NCBI GenBank assembly: GCA_009772935.1
Contig: WOUR01000016.1
Span: forward strand, 1 to 64,000
DNA from: Rhodospirillaceae bacterium
Lineage (GTDB): Bacteria; Pseudomonadota; Alphaproteobacteria; Reyranellales; Reyranellaceae
DNA length: 64,000 nucleotides
Direction of reading: 5' to 3'
The translations under genes and the position numbers were made by a program. This document shows, in pieces, positions 28,460-37,635 of the stretch. The notes beneath the pieces were generated by a model. That model worked only from the letters and a program-made list of their open reading frames with translations. It had not been told where the DNA came from and did not search any database. The first letter of the stretch is position 1, and the number at the start of each line of letters is the position of its first letter.

Positions 28460-29437
28460 ATGACATCCGCCCCCTTCGACGTGCTGGGAATCGGCAACGC
28501 CATCGTCGACGTCATCTCGCGCTCCGACGAAGCCTTCCTCGGCAGGCACGGCCTGGTGAAGGGCAGCATGATGCTGATCGACGAGGCGCGCGCCGAACAG
28601 CTCTATGCCGGAATGGGTCCCGGCATTGAGGTGTCCGGCGGCTCCTGCGGCAACACGATGGCCGGCATCGCCTCGTTCGGCGGCAAGGGCGCCTATATCG
28701 GCAAGGTGCGCAACGATCAGCTCGGCGGCGTATTCGGCCACGATCTCAAGGCGACGGGCGTGTCCTTCGAGACGCCGCCCGCGACGGAAGGCCCGGCAAC
28801 CGCGCGCTGCCTGATCCTGGTCACGCCCGACGCGCAGCGGACGATGAACACCTACCTCGGTGCCTGCACCGGCCTCGGGCCGGCCGACATCGACACGAAG
28901 CTCGTCGCCTCGGCCCAGGTCACCTATGTCGAGGGCTACCTCTGGGACGCGCCGGCCGCCAAGCAGGCGGTGCTCAAGGCCTTCGACGCCGCCCGCGCCG
29001 CCGGCCGCAAGGTCTCGATCACGCTGTCGGATTCCTTCTGCGTCCATCGTTATCGCGACGAGTTCCGCGACCTGATCCGCAACAAGGTCGACATCCTGTT
29101 CGGCAACGAGGCCGAGATCAAAGCGCTCTACGAGGTCGAGACCTTCGAGCAGGCGCTCGCCGAAGTGCGCAAGGAAGCCAGGATCGCCGCCCTCACCCGC
29201 AGCGAGAAGGGCTCGGTCGTGATCAAGGGCGACGAGACCCATGAGGTCCCGGCGGCGCCCGTCGCCAAGGTCGTCGACACGACCGGCGCCGGCGATCTCT
29301 ACGCCGCGGGCTTCCTGTTCGGCCTCACCCACGGCAAGCCGCTGGCCGAATGCGCGCGGCTGGGCGGCATTGCCGCCGCCGAGGTGATCTCCCATGTCGG
29401 CGCGCGGCCGGAGCAGGCGCTGAAGGGCCTCATTTGA
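28460..29437 (+). CDS. Adenosine kinase / PfkB-family sugar kinase
   Basis: A 325-residue ribokinase-fold enzyme. The start has the PfkB first signature (VLGIGNAIVDVI, GGSCGNTMAGIASFGG). The C-terminal signature DTTGAGDLYAAGFLFG near residues 272-287 contains the anion hole and catalytic Asp. Sequence character is that of the alphaproteobacterial adenosine-kinase branch, which makes AMP from adenosine. GGGAG lies 6-10 nt before ATG 28460. It is 16 nt after the DsrE-like gene and overlaps ampG by 4 nt. Confidence 0.88.
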   Translation: MTSAPFDVLGIGNAIVDVISRSDEAFLGRHGLVKGSMMLIDEARAEQLYAGMGPGIEVSGGSCGNTMAGIASFGGKGAYIGKVRNDQLGGVFGHDLKATGVSFETPPATEGPATARCLILVTPDAQRTMNTYLGACTGLGPADIDTKLVASAQVTYVEGYLWDAPAAKQAVLKAFDAARAAGRKVSITLSDSFCVHRYRDEFRDLIRNKVDILFGNEAEIKALYEVETFEQALAEVRKEARIAALTRSEKGSVVIKGDETHEVPAAPVAKVVDTTGAGDLYAAGFLFGLTHGKPLAECARLGGIAAAEVISHVGARPEQALKGLI

Positions 29438-30825
29438 GCGCTGACGCCCCCGCCAAGAGCTGGCGCGAGACGGCGGCGATCTATACGCATCCACGCGTAA
29501 TCAGCCTGCTGTTCCTGGGCTTTTCGGCCGGACTGCCGCTCCTGCTGGTGTTCTCAACCCTGTCGTACTGGGTGCGCGAGGCGAACGTCAGTCTGACCAC
29601 GATTGGCTTTCTGAGCTGGATCGGCGTCACCTACTCCACCAAGTTCGTTTGGTCGCCCATTGTCGATCGTATGCCCTTGCCGTTCCTCACGCGCTGGCTG
29701 GGGCGGCGGCGGGCGTGGATGCTGCTGGCGCAGGTCGGCATAGCGGGCGGTCTGTTCGCGATGGCGCGTTACGACCCCGCCGTCGACTTGTGGTGGATCG
29801 TGGCTTTCGCCGTCCTCGTGGCCTTTTCCTCGGCCACGCAAGACATCGCACTCGATGCCTTCCGTATCGAAGCGACTGACGAGACACTGCAGGGTGCGAC
29901 GGCGGCGACCTATCAATTGGGCTACCGCATCGCCATGCTCGCGGCCGGCGCGGGGACTTTGTATATCGCCGCCTTCGCCTCCTGGACGGTGGCTTACCAG
30001 GCGATGGCCGCGTTGGCGCTCGTCGGCATCGTCACCACGCTGTTGATCTCGGAACCCGACAAACGGATGGCACCCGGCACGGTCGAACGCGAGGACAAGA
30101 TCGCGGTGTTTGCACAGCGCCATGCTGGCTTGCCGTCATGGCTTCTCGATGCGCTGGTCTGGATTTACGGCGCGATCGTCTGTCCTTTCGTCGACTTCTT
30201 TGTGCGCTATCGATGGATGGCGGTCGTGATGCTCGCCTTCATCAGCCTGTTTCGCCTCAGCGACATCGCCATGGGAGTGATGGCCAACCCGTTTTACGTC
30301 GACATCGGCTTCACAAAGGAGCAAGTCGCCAACATCAGCAAGATATACGGCGTGCTGGCGTCGATGGCGGGCGCGCTGCTGGGTGGCGTACTCGTCTTCC
30401 GCTGGGGAGCCGCTCGGCTTCTCGCCCTGTCGGTCCTGCTGCTCGCTGTGTCGAATCTCACTTTCGCCGGGATGGCCTATATGGGCCAAGCCGACGTGCT
30501 GATGCTTACGGCGGCAATCAGCGTCGACAACGTATCAAGTGGTATCGCGGGCACGGTCTTCATCGCCTTCCTGTCAGGCCTCACCAACACCGCCTATACA
30601 GCAACGCAGTACGCCTTGTTCACGTCGATCATGTTGTTGCCCGGCAAGCTGATCGGTGGCTTCTCCGGCTTGATCGTCGACTGGCTACAGGCGGACCTCC
30701 CACCCACAGTCAAGTTCGGCGGCTACGCGATCTTCTTCGTCTATACCGCGCTGCTCGGCCTGCCCGCGCTGGTGCTGGCGGCGATCGTGCGCCGTCACTT
30801 CGAAAAAGAAACCCCTCCTTCCTGA
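29434..30825 (+). CDS. ampG: AmpG-family MFS permease
   Basis: A 463-residue transporter with twelve or more transmembrane helices. The segment SLLFLGFSAGLPLLLVFSTL is the AmpG signature start, followed by KFVWSPIVDRMPLP and SSATQDIALDAFRIE, all typical of muropeptide (GlcNAc-anhydroMurNAc) permeases for cell-wall recycling. The start is TTG 29434, overlapping the adenosine kinase stop as TTGA; no ATG fits the known N terminus. Relatives may carry other substrates, so the recycling role is likely but not certain. The stop codon lies in the loop of a hairpin terminator. Confidence 0.85.
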   Translation: MSADAPAKSWRETAAIYTHPRVISLLFLGFSAGLPLLLVFSTLSYWVREANVSLTTIGFLSWIGVTYSTKFVWSPIVDRMPLPFLTRWLGRRRAWMLLAQVGIAGGLFAMARYDPAVDLWWIVAFAVLVAFSSATQDIALDAFRIEATDETLQGATAATYQLGYRIAMLAAGAGTLYIAAFASWTVAYQAMAALALVGIVTTLLISEPDKRMAPGTVEREDKIAVFAQRHAGLPSWLLDALVWIYGAIVCPFVDFFVRYRWMAVVMLAFISLFRLSDIAMGVMANPFYVDIGFTKEQVANISKIYGVLASMAGALLGGVLVFRWGAARLLALSVLLLAVSNLTFAGMAYMGQADVLMLTAAISVDNVSSGIAGTVFIAFLSGLTNTAYTATQYALFTSIMLLPGKLIGGFSGLIVDWLQADLPPTVKFGGYAIFFVYTALLGLPALVLAAIVRRHFEKETPPS

Positions 30826-30838
30826 CGGAAGGAGGGGT
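30811..30838. terminator. Hairpin terminator between convergent ampG and phoB
   Basis: A 12-bp perfect stem (arms 30811-30822 and 30827-30838) with a TGAC loop contains the ampG stop. The A-rich stretch just before it (GAAAAAGAAA) becomes a T-tract for leftward transcription, so it is a good intrinsic terminator for the pst-phoU-phoB operon and weaker for ampG. Confidence 0.7.
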
Positions 30839-31014
30839 CAGTGGCTCGGCTGCGGTATTCGTCTCCGAGCCGGGGAACCGGCCCGTCCCGGGGAGCGGGG
30901 CGTGGGATGCCTGCAAGGAACGGGCGGAGCCTGTCTAGGCCCCCGACGCTACAAAACCGTTACTGGGCGTGTGGAAAACCCGGCGGCACAACTGGCGCGT
31001 CACGAGATGGCGGC

Positions 31015-31707
31015 TCAGCCCGGCGTCGAATCGAGAGCGTAGCCGGCGGCGCGGACCGTGCGGATCACGTCTGTGTGGTTGTCGCCGTTCAGCGCGATGC
31101 GCAGGCGCCGGATATGGACATCGACGGTACGGGCCTCGACATAGACGTCCTTGCCCCACACCGAGTCGAGCAGCTGCTCGCGCGAGAAGACGCGGCCGGG
31201 ATGCTCCATGAAGTGCCGCAGCAGGCGGAACTCGGTGGGACCAAGATGGAGCGGCTTGCCGCCGCGCGTCACGCGGTGCGCCACCAGGTCCATGACGATG
31301 TCGGCATAGGACAGCGCCTCGTCGGCCAGCGCCGGGCGGATGCGCCGCAGCACGGCGCGGATGCGCGCCACCAGCTCGGTCGGCGAGAACGGCTTCGGGA
31401 CATAATCGTCGGCGCCGGCGTCGAGACCGCGCACGCGATCGCCCTCCTCGCCACGCGCCGTCAGCATGATGATCGGCACGTTGGCGGTCGACGTCTGCCG
31501 GCGAAGCTGGCGGCAGACCTCGATGCCGGACATCAGGGGTAGCATCCAGTCAAGCAGGATGAGGTCGGGCACGTCCTCCTGCACGGCGCGCAACGCCTCC
31601 TCACCGTCATAGGCGACGGCGACCCGGAAGCCCGACTGCTCGAGATTGTAGCGCAGCAGCTCGACCAGCGCCGTCTCGTCCTCGACGACCAGCACATGAG
31701 GCTTCAT
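31015..31707 (-). CDS. phoB: Phosphate regulon response regulator PhoB
   Basis: A 230-residue OmpR-type regulator. The receiver domain (MKPHVLVVEDE at the start) has phospho-acceptor Asp53 in LILLDWMLP and Lys in YVPKPFSP. The C-terminal winged helix includes GPTEFRLLRHFMEHPGRVFSREQLLD and VDVHIRRLR. It binds PHO boxes when phosphorylated by PhoR. ATG 31707 matches the usual PhoB N terminus; ATG 31752, 3 nt after phoU, would add 15 residues. It is the last gene of pstSCAB-phoUB. Its kinase gene is 16 kb away on the same strand. Confidence 0.95.
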   Translation of the reverse strand: MKPHVLVVEDETALVELLRYNLEQSGFRVAVAYDGEEALRAVQEDVPDLILLDWMLPLMSGIEVCRQLRRQTSTANVPIIMLTARGEEGDRVRGLDAGADDYVPKPFSPTELVARIRAVLRRIRPALADEALSYADIVMDLVAHRVTRGGKPLHLGPTEFRLLRHFMEHPGRVFSREQLLDSVWGKDVYVEARTVDVHIRRLRIALNGDNHTDVIRTVRAAGYALDSTPG

Positions 31708-31754
31708 CGAAGAAGTGTGCGCGTCGCGCCGCGCGGGGCTGGTGGCGACCATCG

Positions 31755-32480
31755 TCACGGCGTCGGACCCGCCGCAGCGCCGGTCGTGGCGTACATCGCG
31801 GCGCTGCCCTTCGGCCGGTCCTCCTCGAAGCCGTGTCCGGTGGCGCGGAAACTCACCAGCTCGGCGATGTTGGTGACATGATCGCCGGCGCGCTCGATGT
31901 TCTTGGCCATGAACATGAGATGGGTGCATCCGGTGATCGTGCGCGGATCCTCCATCATGTAGGTGAGCAGCTCGCGGAACAGGCCGGTGTAGACCTGGTC
32001 AATCTCCTCGTCCCGTTCCCACACGTCGCGGGCCTTGGCGACGTCGCCCTGGGCGAATGCATCGAGCACGTCCTTGAGCGCCGTGCGCACCAGCCGGCCC
32101 AGCCGGTCGATCCCGGCGACGGCCGAAGTCGGTGCCGCGGTCTGGCTCAGCACGATGCTGCGCTTGGCGGTGTTCTTGGCATAGTCGGCGATGCGCTCGA
32201 GCGCCGCGGCGATCTTGATCGAGGACAGGATGACGCGCAGGTCGACCGCCATCGGCTGGCGCAGGGCCAGCAGCCGCACGGTCTGCTCCTGCACCGCGTC
32301 GTCGAGCGCGTCGACGCGGGGATCGTCGACGATCACCTTCTCGGCGATCTCGGTGTCGCGCTCGCGCAGCGCCCGCAGCGCCTGGGCGAGCTGGCTTTCC
32401 GTCAGTCCGCCCATTTCGCTGATCGTGGCGCTCAGCCGTTCCAGCTCCTCGTCGAAGCGCTTCAGGGTATGTTCGGGCAT
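31755..32480 (-). CDS. phoU: Phosphate transport accessory protein PhoU
   Basis: A 241-residue all-helical protein made of two three-helix bundles, each with the E/D-x3-D metal-binding pattern (RQPMAVDLRVILSSIKIA in the first, MEDPRTITGCTHLMFMAKN in the second). It links PstB transport activity to PhoR, keeping the Pho regulon off when phosphate is plentiful. The start follows AAGAAGGGA. It lies 32 nt downstream of pstB. A Gly/Ala-rich C-terminal tail of about 25 residues is longer than in E. coli. Confidence 0.95.
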   Translation of the reverse strand: MPEHTLKRFDEELERLSATISEMGGLTESQLAQALRALRERDTEIAEKVIVDDPRVDALDDAVQEQTVRLLALRQPMAVDLRVILSSIKIAAALERIADYAKNTAKRSIVLSQTAAPTSAVAGIDRLGRLVRTALKDVLDAFAQGDVAKARDVWERDEEIDQVYTGLFRELLTYMMEDPRTITGCTHLMFMAKNIERAGDHVTNIAELVSFRATGHGFEEDRPKGSAAMYATTGAAAGPTP

Positions 32481-32512
32481 CGTTTGTCCCTTCTTCTCGT
32501 TCTGGTCGCCGC

Positions 32513-33343
32513 TCAGCCGAACCGGCCGGTGATGTAGGCCTGGGTACGCTTGTCGGTCGGGGTGGTGAACAGCGTGGCCGTTGCGCCGAACTCGACCAGC
32601 TCGCCGAGATACATGAAGGCGGTGAAGTCGGAGACGCGAGCGGCCTGCTGCATGTTGTGGGTCACGATGACGATCGTGTAGTCCTGCTTCAGCTCGTCGA
32701 TCAGCTCCTCGATCTTGGCCGTCGAGATCGGATCGAGCGCCGAGCAGGGTTCGTCGAAGAGAATGACCTCGGGCTTCACGGCCACGGTGCGGGCAATGCA
32801 CAGGCGCTGCTGCTGGCCGCCCGACAGGCTGAGGCCGCTGGCGTTCAGCTTGTCCTTGACCTCGTCCCACAGGGCGCCGCGGCGCAGCGCCTGCTCGACC
32901 CGGCCATCGATCTCCGACTTGGGCAGGCTCTCGTAGAGGCGGATGCCGAAGGCGATGTTCTCGTAGATCGACATGGGGAACGGCGTCGGCTTCTGGAACA
33001 CCATGCCGATGCGCGCGCGCAGGAGATTGATGTCCTGTCCTTCGCGCAGGAGATTGTCGCCGTCGAACATCACTTCGCCGGTGGCGCGCTGGCCGGGATA
33101 GAGGTCGTACATGCGGTTCAGGATACGCAGCAGGGTGGACTTGCCGCAGCCCGACGGCCCGATGAACGCCGTCGCCTTGTTGGCGTAGAGCGACAGGGAG
33201 ATGCCCTTGAGCGCCCGGCTGTCGCCGTAGAAGAACTCGAGGTTCTTGATCGAGATCTTCGGCGTGAGCTTGGAGACGTCGAGCTTCGCATGCGTCGCGA
33301 CGGGAACGGCGACGCTGGGAGCGTCGGTGGATTGCATGGACAT
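32513..33343 (-). CDS. pstB: Phosphate ABC transporter ATPase PstB
   Basis: A 276-residue ATPase. Walker A is GPSGCGKS (62-69), the Q-loop is [13 protein letters not shown], the signature is [14 protein letters not shown], and Walker B is [13 protein letters not shown], the PstB-specific form. Its ATG overlaps the pstA stop by 1 nt (TGATG). About 27 residues precede the ABC domain, a little more than in E. coli. Confidence 0.96.
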   Translation of the reverse strand: MSMQSTDAPSVAVPVATHAKLDVSKLTPKISIKNLEFFYGDSRALKGISLSLYANKATAFIGPSGCGKSTLLRILNRMYDLYPGQRATGEVMFDGDNLLREGQDINLLRARIGMVFQKPTPFPMSIYENIAFGIRLYESLPKSEIDGRVEQALRRGALWDEVKDKLNASGLSLSGGQQQRLCIARTVAVKPEVILFDEPCSALDPISTAKIEELIDELKQDYTIVIVTHNMQQAARVSDFTAFMYLGELVEFGATATLFTTPTDKRTQAYITGRFG

Positions 33344-34215
33344 CAGGATTTCCTCGCAGAGGTGAGCGAACGGGCCAGGATGCTGAGACCCAGCACGGTG
33401 ACGGTGATCAGGAGCGCGCCGGTCCAGGCGAGTTTCTGCCATTCGGCGTAGGGCGACAGGGCGAACTGGAAGATGACCACCGGCAGGCTGGGCATCGGCG
33501 CATTCATGTTCATGCTGAAGAACTGATTGTTGAGGGCGGTGAACAGAAGCGGTGCCGTCTCGCCGCTGATGCGCGCGATGGCCAGCAGGATGCCGGTGAC
33601 GATGCCCGCCTGCGCCGCGCGATAGGCGATGCGGACGATCATGTGGGCGCGTGGCAGGCCGATCGATGCCGCCGCCTCGCGCAGTGTGTCGGGCACCAGG
33701 CTGAGCATGTCCTCGGTCGTGCGGACGACGACGGGGATCACGATCACGGCCAGGGCGACCGCGCCGGCCCAGCCCGAGAAGTGGCCCATCGGCGCGACCA
33801 GGATCTCGTAGACGAACAGGCCGATCACGATCGACGGTGCGCTGAGCAGGATGTCGTTGATGAAGCGCACGACGCTCGAGAGCTTGTCGTGACGACCGTA
33901 CTCCGCGAGGTAGGTGCCAGCCAGGACGCCGATCGGCGTGCCGATCACCACCGCCAGCACGGTCATCACGATGCTGCCCATGATTGCGTTGAGCAGGCCG
34001 CCCGCGGCGCCCGGCGGCGGCGTGTTCTCGGTGAACACCGCGAGCGAGAGCCCGCCGAGGCCCTTGTACAGCAGCACCCCCAGGATCAGGACCAGCCAGC
34101 CCAGTCCAAAAATGGTCGCGGCGTACGCCAGGCCCTTGGCGATGGTGTTGCGGCGGCGGCGGCCCGCGTACAGCGGACTGTCCATGGCGGCCGTCTTCGA
34201 TGCAGTCGTAGCCAT
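33343..34215 (-). CDS. pstA: Phosphate ABC transporter permease PstA
   Basis: A 290-residue permease with six transmembrane helices. A cytoplasmic N terminus precedes the first helix at about 33-52. The permease EAA loop is recognisable as [22 protein letters not shown], and [15 protein letters not shown] is a conserved PstA segment. It starts 4 nt after the pstC stop. It pairs with PstC to form the pore. Confidence 0.95.
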   Translation of the reverse strand: MATTASKTAAMDSPLYAGRRRRNTIAKGLAYAATIFGLGWLVLILGVLLYKGLGGLSLAVFTENTPPPGAAGGLLNAIMGSIVMTVLAVVIGTPIGVLAGTYLAEYGRHDKLSSVVRFINDILLSAPSIVIGLFVYEILVAPMGHFSGWAGAVALAVIVIPVVVRTTEDMLSLVPDTLREAAASIGLPRAHMIVRIAYRAAQAGIVTGILLAIARISGETAPLLFTALNNQFFSMNMNAPMPSLPVVIFQFALSPYAEWQKLAWTGALLITVTVLGLSILARSLTSARKS

Positions 34216-34219
34216 TGTC

Positions 34220-35236
34220 TTACTTCCCTCCCTGCCGCTGCAGGCGCATCAGCATGTAGCGCGCCATCGCCAGCACGCAGAAGGTGATGAAGAAGAGGAT
34301 GAGGCCGAGTGCGACCAGCGACGATGTGTAGAGGTCGCCCACGGCTTCGGTGAACTCGTTGGCGATCGAGGCCGAGATCGTCGTACCGGGCGCGAACAGC
34401 GAGGCCGAGACGTGATGGGCGTTGCCGATCACGAAGGTGACGGCCATCGTCTCGCCCAGCGCGCGACCGAGGCCCAGCATGAAGCCGCCGATGACGCCGA
34501 CCCGGGTGAACGGCAGGACGACGTAGCGGAACACTTCCCAGGTCGTGCAGCCGACGCCGTAGGCCGCTTCCTTGAGAACCGGCGGCACCGCGTCGAACAC
34601 GTCGCGTGAGATCGAGGTCACGAAGGGCAGCACCATGATCGCCAGGATGAGCCCGGCGGTGAACATGCCGATGCCATAGGGCGGGCCCGCGAACAGCGTC
34701 GACAGGATCGGCACGTTGGCGAAGGTATCGATGAAGAAGGGCTGCACGTATTGCTGCAGGAAGGGCGCGAACACGAACAGGCCCCAGATGCCGTAGATGA
34801 TGCTGGGAATGCCCGCGAGCAGCTCGATGGCGATGCCGATGGGGCGGCGCAGCACCTTGGGGCAGAGCTCGGTCAGGAAGAAGGCGACCATCAGGCCGAC
34901 GGGCACCGCGATCAGCATGGCGATGAACGACGTGACAAGGGTGCCGAAGATCGGCGCCAGGGCACCGAACCGCTCGGTCACCGGGTTCCATGATTCATCG
35001 AACAGGAAGCCGAAGCCGAAGGTGCTCAGTGCGGGAGCCGCGCCATAGATAAGGGCGATGATGACGCCGCTCAGCAAGGCGAGCACGGCGAGCGAGGCGC
35101 CGCGCGTCAACCCGTGGAATATGGAGTCCGTCAGCCTCAGGCGTCGCAGCACCGCCGCGCGCGAGGCGGATGCCGCCGCCGGCAGGCTTGCGCCTTTCAA
35201 TGCAACTTCACTCACGTCACGCTCCCCCGAAGCCAT
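34220..35236 (-). CDS. pstC: Phosphate ABC transporter permease PstC
   Basis: A 338-residue permease with six transmembrane helices. The EAA-type loop is [22 protein letters not shown], and [16 protein letters not shown] is a strongly conserved PstC motif. ATG 35236 is used here; GTG 35215, preceded by GGGGGAG at good spacing, is an equally good start. A terminator-like hairpin lies just upstream, between pstS and pstC. Confidence 0.95.
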   Translation of the reverse strand: MASGERDVSEVALKGASLPAAASASRAAVLRRLRLTDSIFHGLTRGASLAVLALLSGVIIALIYGAAPALSTFGFGFLFDESWNPVTERFGALAPIFGTLVTSFIAMLIAVPVGLMVAFFLTELCPKVLRRPIGIAIELLAGIPSIIYGIWGLFVFAPFLQQYVQPFFIDTFANVPILSTLFAGPPYGIGMFTAGLILAIMVLPFVTSISRDVFDAVPPVLKEAAYGVGCTTWEVFRYVVLPFTRVGVIGGFMLGLGRALGETMAVTFVIGNAHHVSASLFAPGTTISASIANEFTEAVGDLYTSSLVALGLILFFITFCVLAMARYMLMRLQRQGGK

Positions 35237-35253
35237 GCGCCCCCCAAGAAAGA

Positions 35254-35277
35254 GGGGCGGGTGTCTCCACCCGCCCC
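35254..35277 (-). terminator. Attenuator-like hairpin between pstS and pstC
   Basis: A 10-bp perfect stem (GGGGCGGGTG / CACCCGCCCC) with loop TCTC. On the minus strand it is followed by TCTTTCTTGG. It begins 9 nt past the pstS stop and should leave pstS mRNA in excess over the downstream transporter mRNA. Confidence 0.75.
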
Positions 35278-35285
35278 GTCACCAT

Positions 35286-36329
35286 TCAGTTCGTCGGCGA
35301 GTAGAGCGGCTTGCCGTCCGCGCCCTTGATCTCGGCCTGCCACATCTTCTGGATGTCGCTCACGACGTTGGCCGGCATCGGCACGTAGTCGAGCGAGTCG
35401 GCCATCTTGTCGCCCTTGGCGTAGGCCCAGGCGAAGAACTTCAGCGCTTCGGCCGACTCAGCCGGCTTCTCCGGCTTCTTGTACATCAGGATCCAGGTCG
35501 CGGCCGCCATCGGCCAGGACTGGTCGCCCGGCTGGTTGGCCAGGATCACGCCGAACCCCGGCTTGGAGCTCCAGTCGGCGTTCGCAGCGGCGGCCTGCAC
35601 CGTATCCGAGCCCGGGGCGACGGCCTTGCCCGCCTTGTTGATCATCTTGGTGAAGGTCATCTTGTTTTCTTTGGCGTAGGCGTACTCGACATAGCCGATC
35701 GAGCCCTTGGTCTGCGCCACGTTGCCGGCGACGCCTTCGTTGCCCTTGGCGCCGATGCCCACCGGCCACTGCAGCGCCGTGCTGACGCCGACCTTCGCCT
35801 TCCAGTCCGGGCTGACCTCGGCCAGGTAATAGGCGAAGTTGTAGGTCGTGCCCGACCCGTCCGAGCGACGCACCGGCACGATGGCCTGCTTCGGCAGCTT
35901 GACGTTGGGGTTGAGCTTGGCGATCGCCGCATCGTCCCAGCTCTTGATCTGGCCGAGATAGATATTCGCCAGCGTCGGCCCGTCGAGCACCAGCTCGCCC
36001 GGCTTGACGCCCTCGAGATTAACGACAGGCGTCACCGAACCCATCACCATCGGAAACTGGACGAGACCCGACTCCTCGAGGTCCTTGCCCGTGAGCGGCG
36101 CGTCGGTGGCGCCGAAGGTCACGGTCTTGGCCTTGATCTGCTTGATGCCGCCGCCCGAGCCGATCGACTGGTAGTTGAGACCGTTGCCGGTCTCCTTCTT
36201 GTAGGTGTCGGCCCACTTGGCATAGACGGGATAGGGGAAGGTAGCGCCGGCGCCGGAAATGTCGATGGCATAGGCAGCCGCCGGGGAAAGCGCGAAAGCT
36301 GTCGCGAGGACGATCTTGGAAATTTTCAC
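35286..36329 (-). CDS. pstS: Phosphate-binding periplasmic protein PstS
   Basis: This is a 347-residue high-affinity phosphate receptor. The signal peptide ends PAAAYA near residue 21. The mature start [16 protein letters not shown] is diagnostic, and phosphate is bound by residues of [20 protein letters not shown] and GATDAPL. It starts with GTG 36329 behind GGAGAA. It is the first gene of the pst-pho operon, with a triple PHO-box-like repeat upstream and a terminator-like hairpin after it. Confidence 0.96.
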   Translation of the reverse strand: MKISKIVLATAFALSPAAAYAIDISGAGATFPYPVYAKWADTYKKETGNGLNYQSIGSGGGIKQIKAKTVTFGATDAPLTGKDLEESGLVQFPMVMGSVTPVVNLEGVKPGELVLDGPTLANIYLGQIKSWDDAAIAKLNPNVKLPKQAIVPVRRSDGSGTTYNFAYYLAEVSPDWKAKVGVSTALQWPVGIGAKGNEGVAGNVAQTKGSIGYVEYAYAKENKMTFTKMINKAGKAVAPGSDTVQAAAANADWSSKPGFGVILANQPGDQSWPMAAATWILMYKKPEKPAESAEALKFFAWAYAKGDKMADSLDYVPMPANVVSDIQKMWQAEIKGADGKPLYSPTN

Positions 36330-36391
36330 GGGGTTTCTCCTTCGGTGAATTTCGAAGCGCCCGTCATCTAGGAGCCGTACGTCTCCCTCAT

Positions 36392-36420
36392 ATGACGGAT
36401 ATATGACAATCCGGTTACAG
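36392..36420 (-). promoter_or_regulatory. PHO box array for pstS
   Basis: On the minus strand three 7-mers recur every 11 bp: CTGTAAC (36420-36414), TTGTCAT (36409-36403) and CCGTCAT (36398-36392). The last two, with the spacer ATAT, form a near-consensus 18-bp PHO box for PhoB. Confidence 0.85.
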
Positions 36421-36464
36421 AGGCGGCCTGCCGCGCAGGATAGATGCGCGTCGATCCTGAATAT

Positions 36465-36478
36465 TTGACCTAAATCAA
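36465..36478. promoter_or_regulatory. FNR/FixK-like palindrome between pstS and phnG
   Basis: TTGACCTAAATCAA fits the CRP/FNR-family pattern TTGAY-N4-RTCAA. It is centred about 116 nt before the phnG start and 142 nt before pstS. It may instead be a chance match, and TTGACC could also serve as a -35 element. Confidence 0.45.
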
Positions 36479-36509
36479 CGGGTTGGACTCCCGGGGCCGA
36501 GACGTCGGA

Positions 36510-36527
36510 CCGTCACACGAATTTAAC
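36510..36527 (+). promoter_or_regulatory. Weak PHO box candidate for phnG
   Basis: CCGTCAC (36510-36516) and ATTTAAC (36521-36527) have the 11-bp period of PHO half-sites, but the second unit is degenerate. It lies about 60 nt before the phnG start on the coding strand. Confidence 0.45.
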
Positions 36528-36587
36528 GCTGGTCCCTCGGAACGGTAACGCACCCCCCCGATGGTGCGCCTCTTTCGAGAGCGCCCC

Positions 36588-37046
36588 ATGCCTTCCAGTC
36601 CCTCCATCGAGCGCCGTCGCCGGTGGCTTTCAATCCTCGCGAAAGCGCCCGGCGCGCGGCTCGCTTCCCTCTGGCAGGCGCTCGGCCCAACTCCCGCTTA
36701 CCTCGTCCTGCGCCGCCCCGAGATCGGCCTCGTGATGGTGCAGGGCCGCATCTCGGGCACCGGTGCCCCCTTCTGCGCGGGCGAAATGACGGTGACGCGC
36801 GCTGCGGTACGCCTCGACAGCGGCGAGATGGGCTTCGGCTATGTCCGTGGCCGCGATGCACGGCATGCCGAGATTGTCGCCGCCATCGATGCGCTGGGGC
36901 AGCGCCCGGAATGGGACGAGAAGCTCGAAGCCGCGATCGTGACGCCGCTCGCCCACGAGGCCGAGGCCCGTCACCGCCTGATCGCCGCCCGCGCCGCCGC
37001 CACCCGGGTGGATTTCTTCACCGTCGCGCGTGAGGCCGGCGCATGA
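36588..37046 (+). CDS. phnG: C-P lyase subunit PhnG
   Basis: A 152-residue subunit of the PhnGHIJ core complex, which together with PhnI transfers the phosphonate onto ATP with loss of adenine. MVQGRISGTGAPFCAGEMTVTRA is the conserved core stretch. The second in-frame ATG (36588) gives the family length of about 150; ATG 36561 would add nine residues. It is the first gene of the phnGHIJKLMN operon and overlaps phnH by 4 nt. A phnF regulator gene is not present in front of it. Confidence 0.93.
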   Translation: MPSSPSIERRRRWLSILAKAPGARLASLWQALGPTPAYLVLRRPEIGLVMVQGRISGTGAPFCAGEMTVTRAAVRLDSGEMGFGYVRGRDARHAEIVAAIDALGQRPEWDEKLEAAIVTPLAHEAEARHRLIAARAAATRVDFFTVAREAGA

Positions 37047-37633
37047 GCACGACGCTCCTCGCTCCCGGCCTCGCCGATCTGTCGCACGATGCGCAGCGCC
37101 TGTTCCGCGGCGTGCTCGACGCCTTTTCCCATCCCGGCCGCATCGTCGAGTTGCGGGATGCGCCGGCCGGACCGGGCACGCTCAGCCCGGCGGCCGTGGC
37201 TTTCCTGCTCACCTTCGCCGATCGCGAGACGCCGCTGTGGCTCGAAGCCGGGGTCGACAAGCAGGAGGTCCGCGACTTCCTGCGCTTCCATGCCGGTACG
37301 CCGATCGTCCAGGCCCGCGAGGCCGCGACTTTCGCCGTGATCATCGGCGGCGGCGGCGAACCCTTTGCCGGGTTCGCCATCGGCACCGACACCTACCCCG
37401 ACCGCGCCGCGACCCTGGTGATCGAGGTGCCGGCACTCGACGGCGGGCGGGACACCACCTGGCGCGGGCCGGGCATCGACGGCGCGGTCCGCGTCGCGAT
37501 CGACGGGCTGGGCGAGGGCTTCTGGCCGGCCTGGGCCGCCAACCATGCGCTCTTTCCCTGCGGCGTCGATCTCGTCTTCGCCTCGGGGTCCCGACTCATC
37601 GCGCTGCCCCGCAGCGTCGCCGTGGAGGCCTGA
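37043..37633 (+). CDS. phnH: C-P lyase subunit PhnH
   Basis: A 196-residue PLP-transferase-like fold subunit of the C-P lyase core. The conserved start DAQRLFRGVLDAFSHPGRI is clear, and the C terminus (LFPCGVDLVFASGSRLIALPR) is family-typical. It overlaps phnG by 4 nt and is 2 nt from phnI. Confidence 0.93.
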   Translation: MSTTLLAPGLADLSHDAQRLFRGVLDAFSHPGRIVELRDAPAGPGTLSPAAVAFLLTFADRETPLWLEAGVDKQEVRDFLRFHAGTPIVQAREAATFAVIIGGGGEPFAGFAIGTDTYPDRAATLVIEVPALDGGRDTTWRGPGIDGAVRVAIDGLGEGFWPAWAANHALFPCGVDLVFASGSRLIALPRSVAVEA

Positions 37634-37635
37634 CC

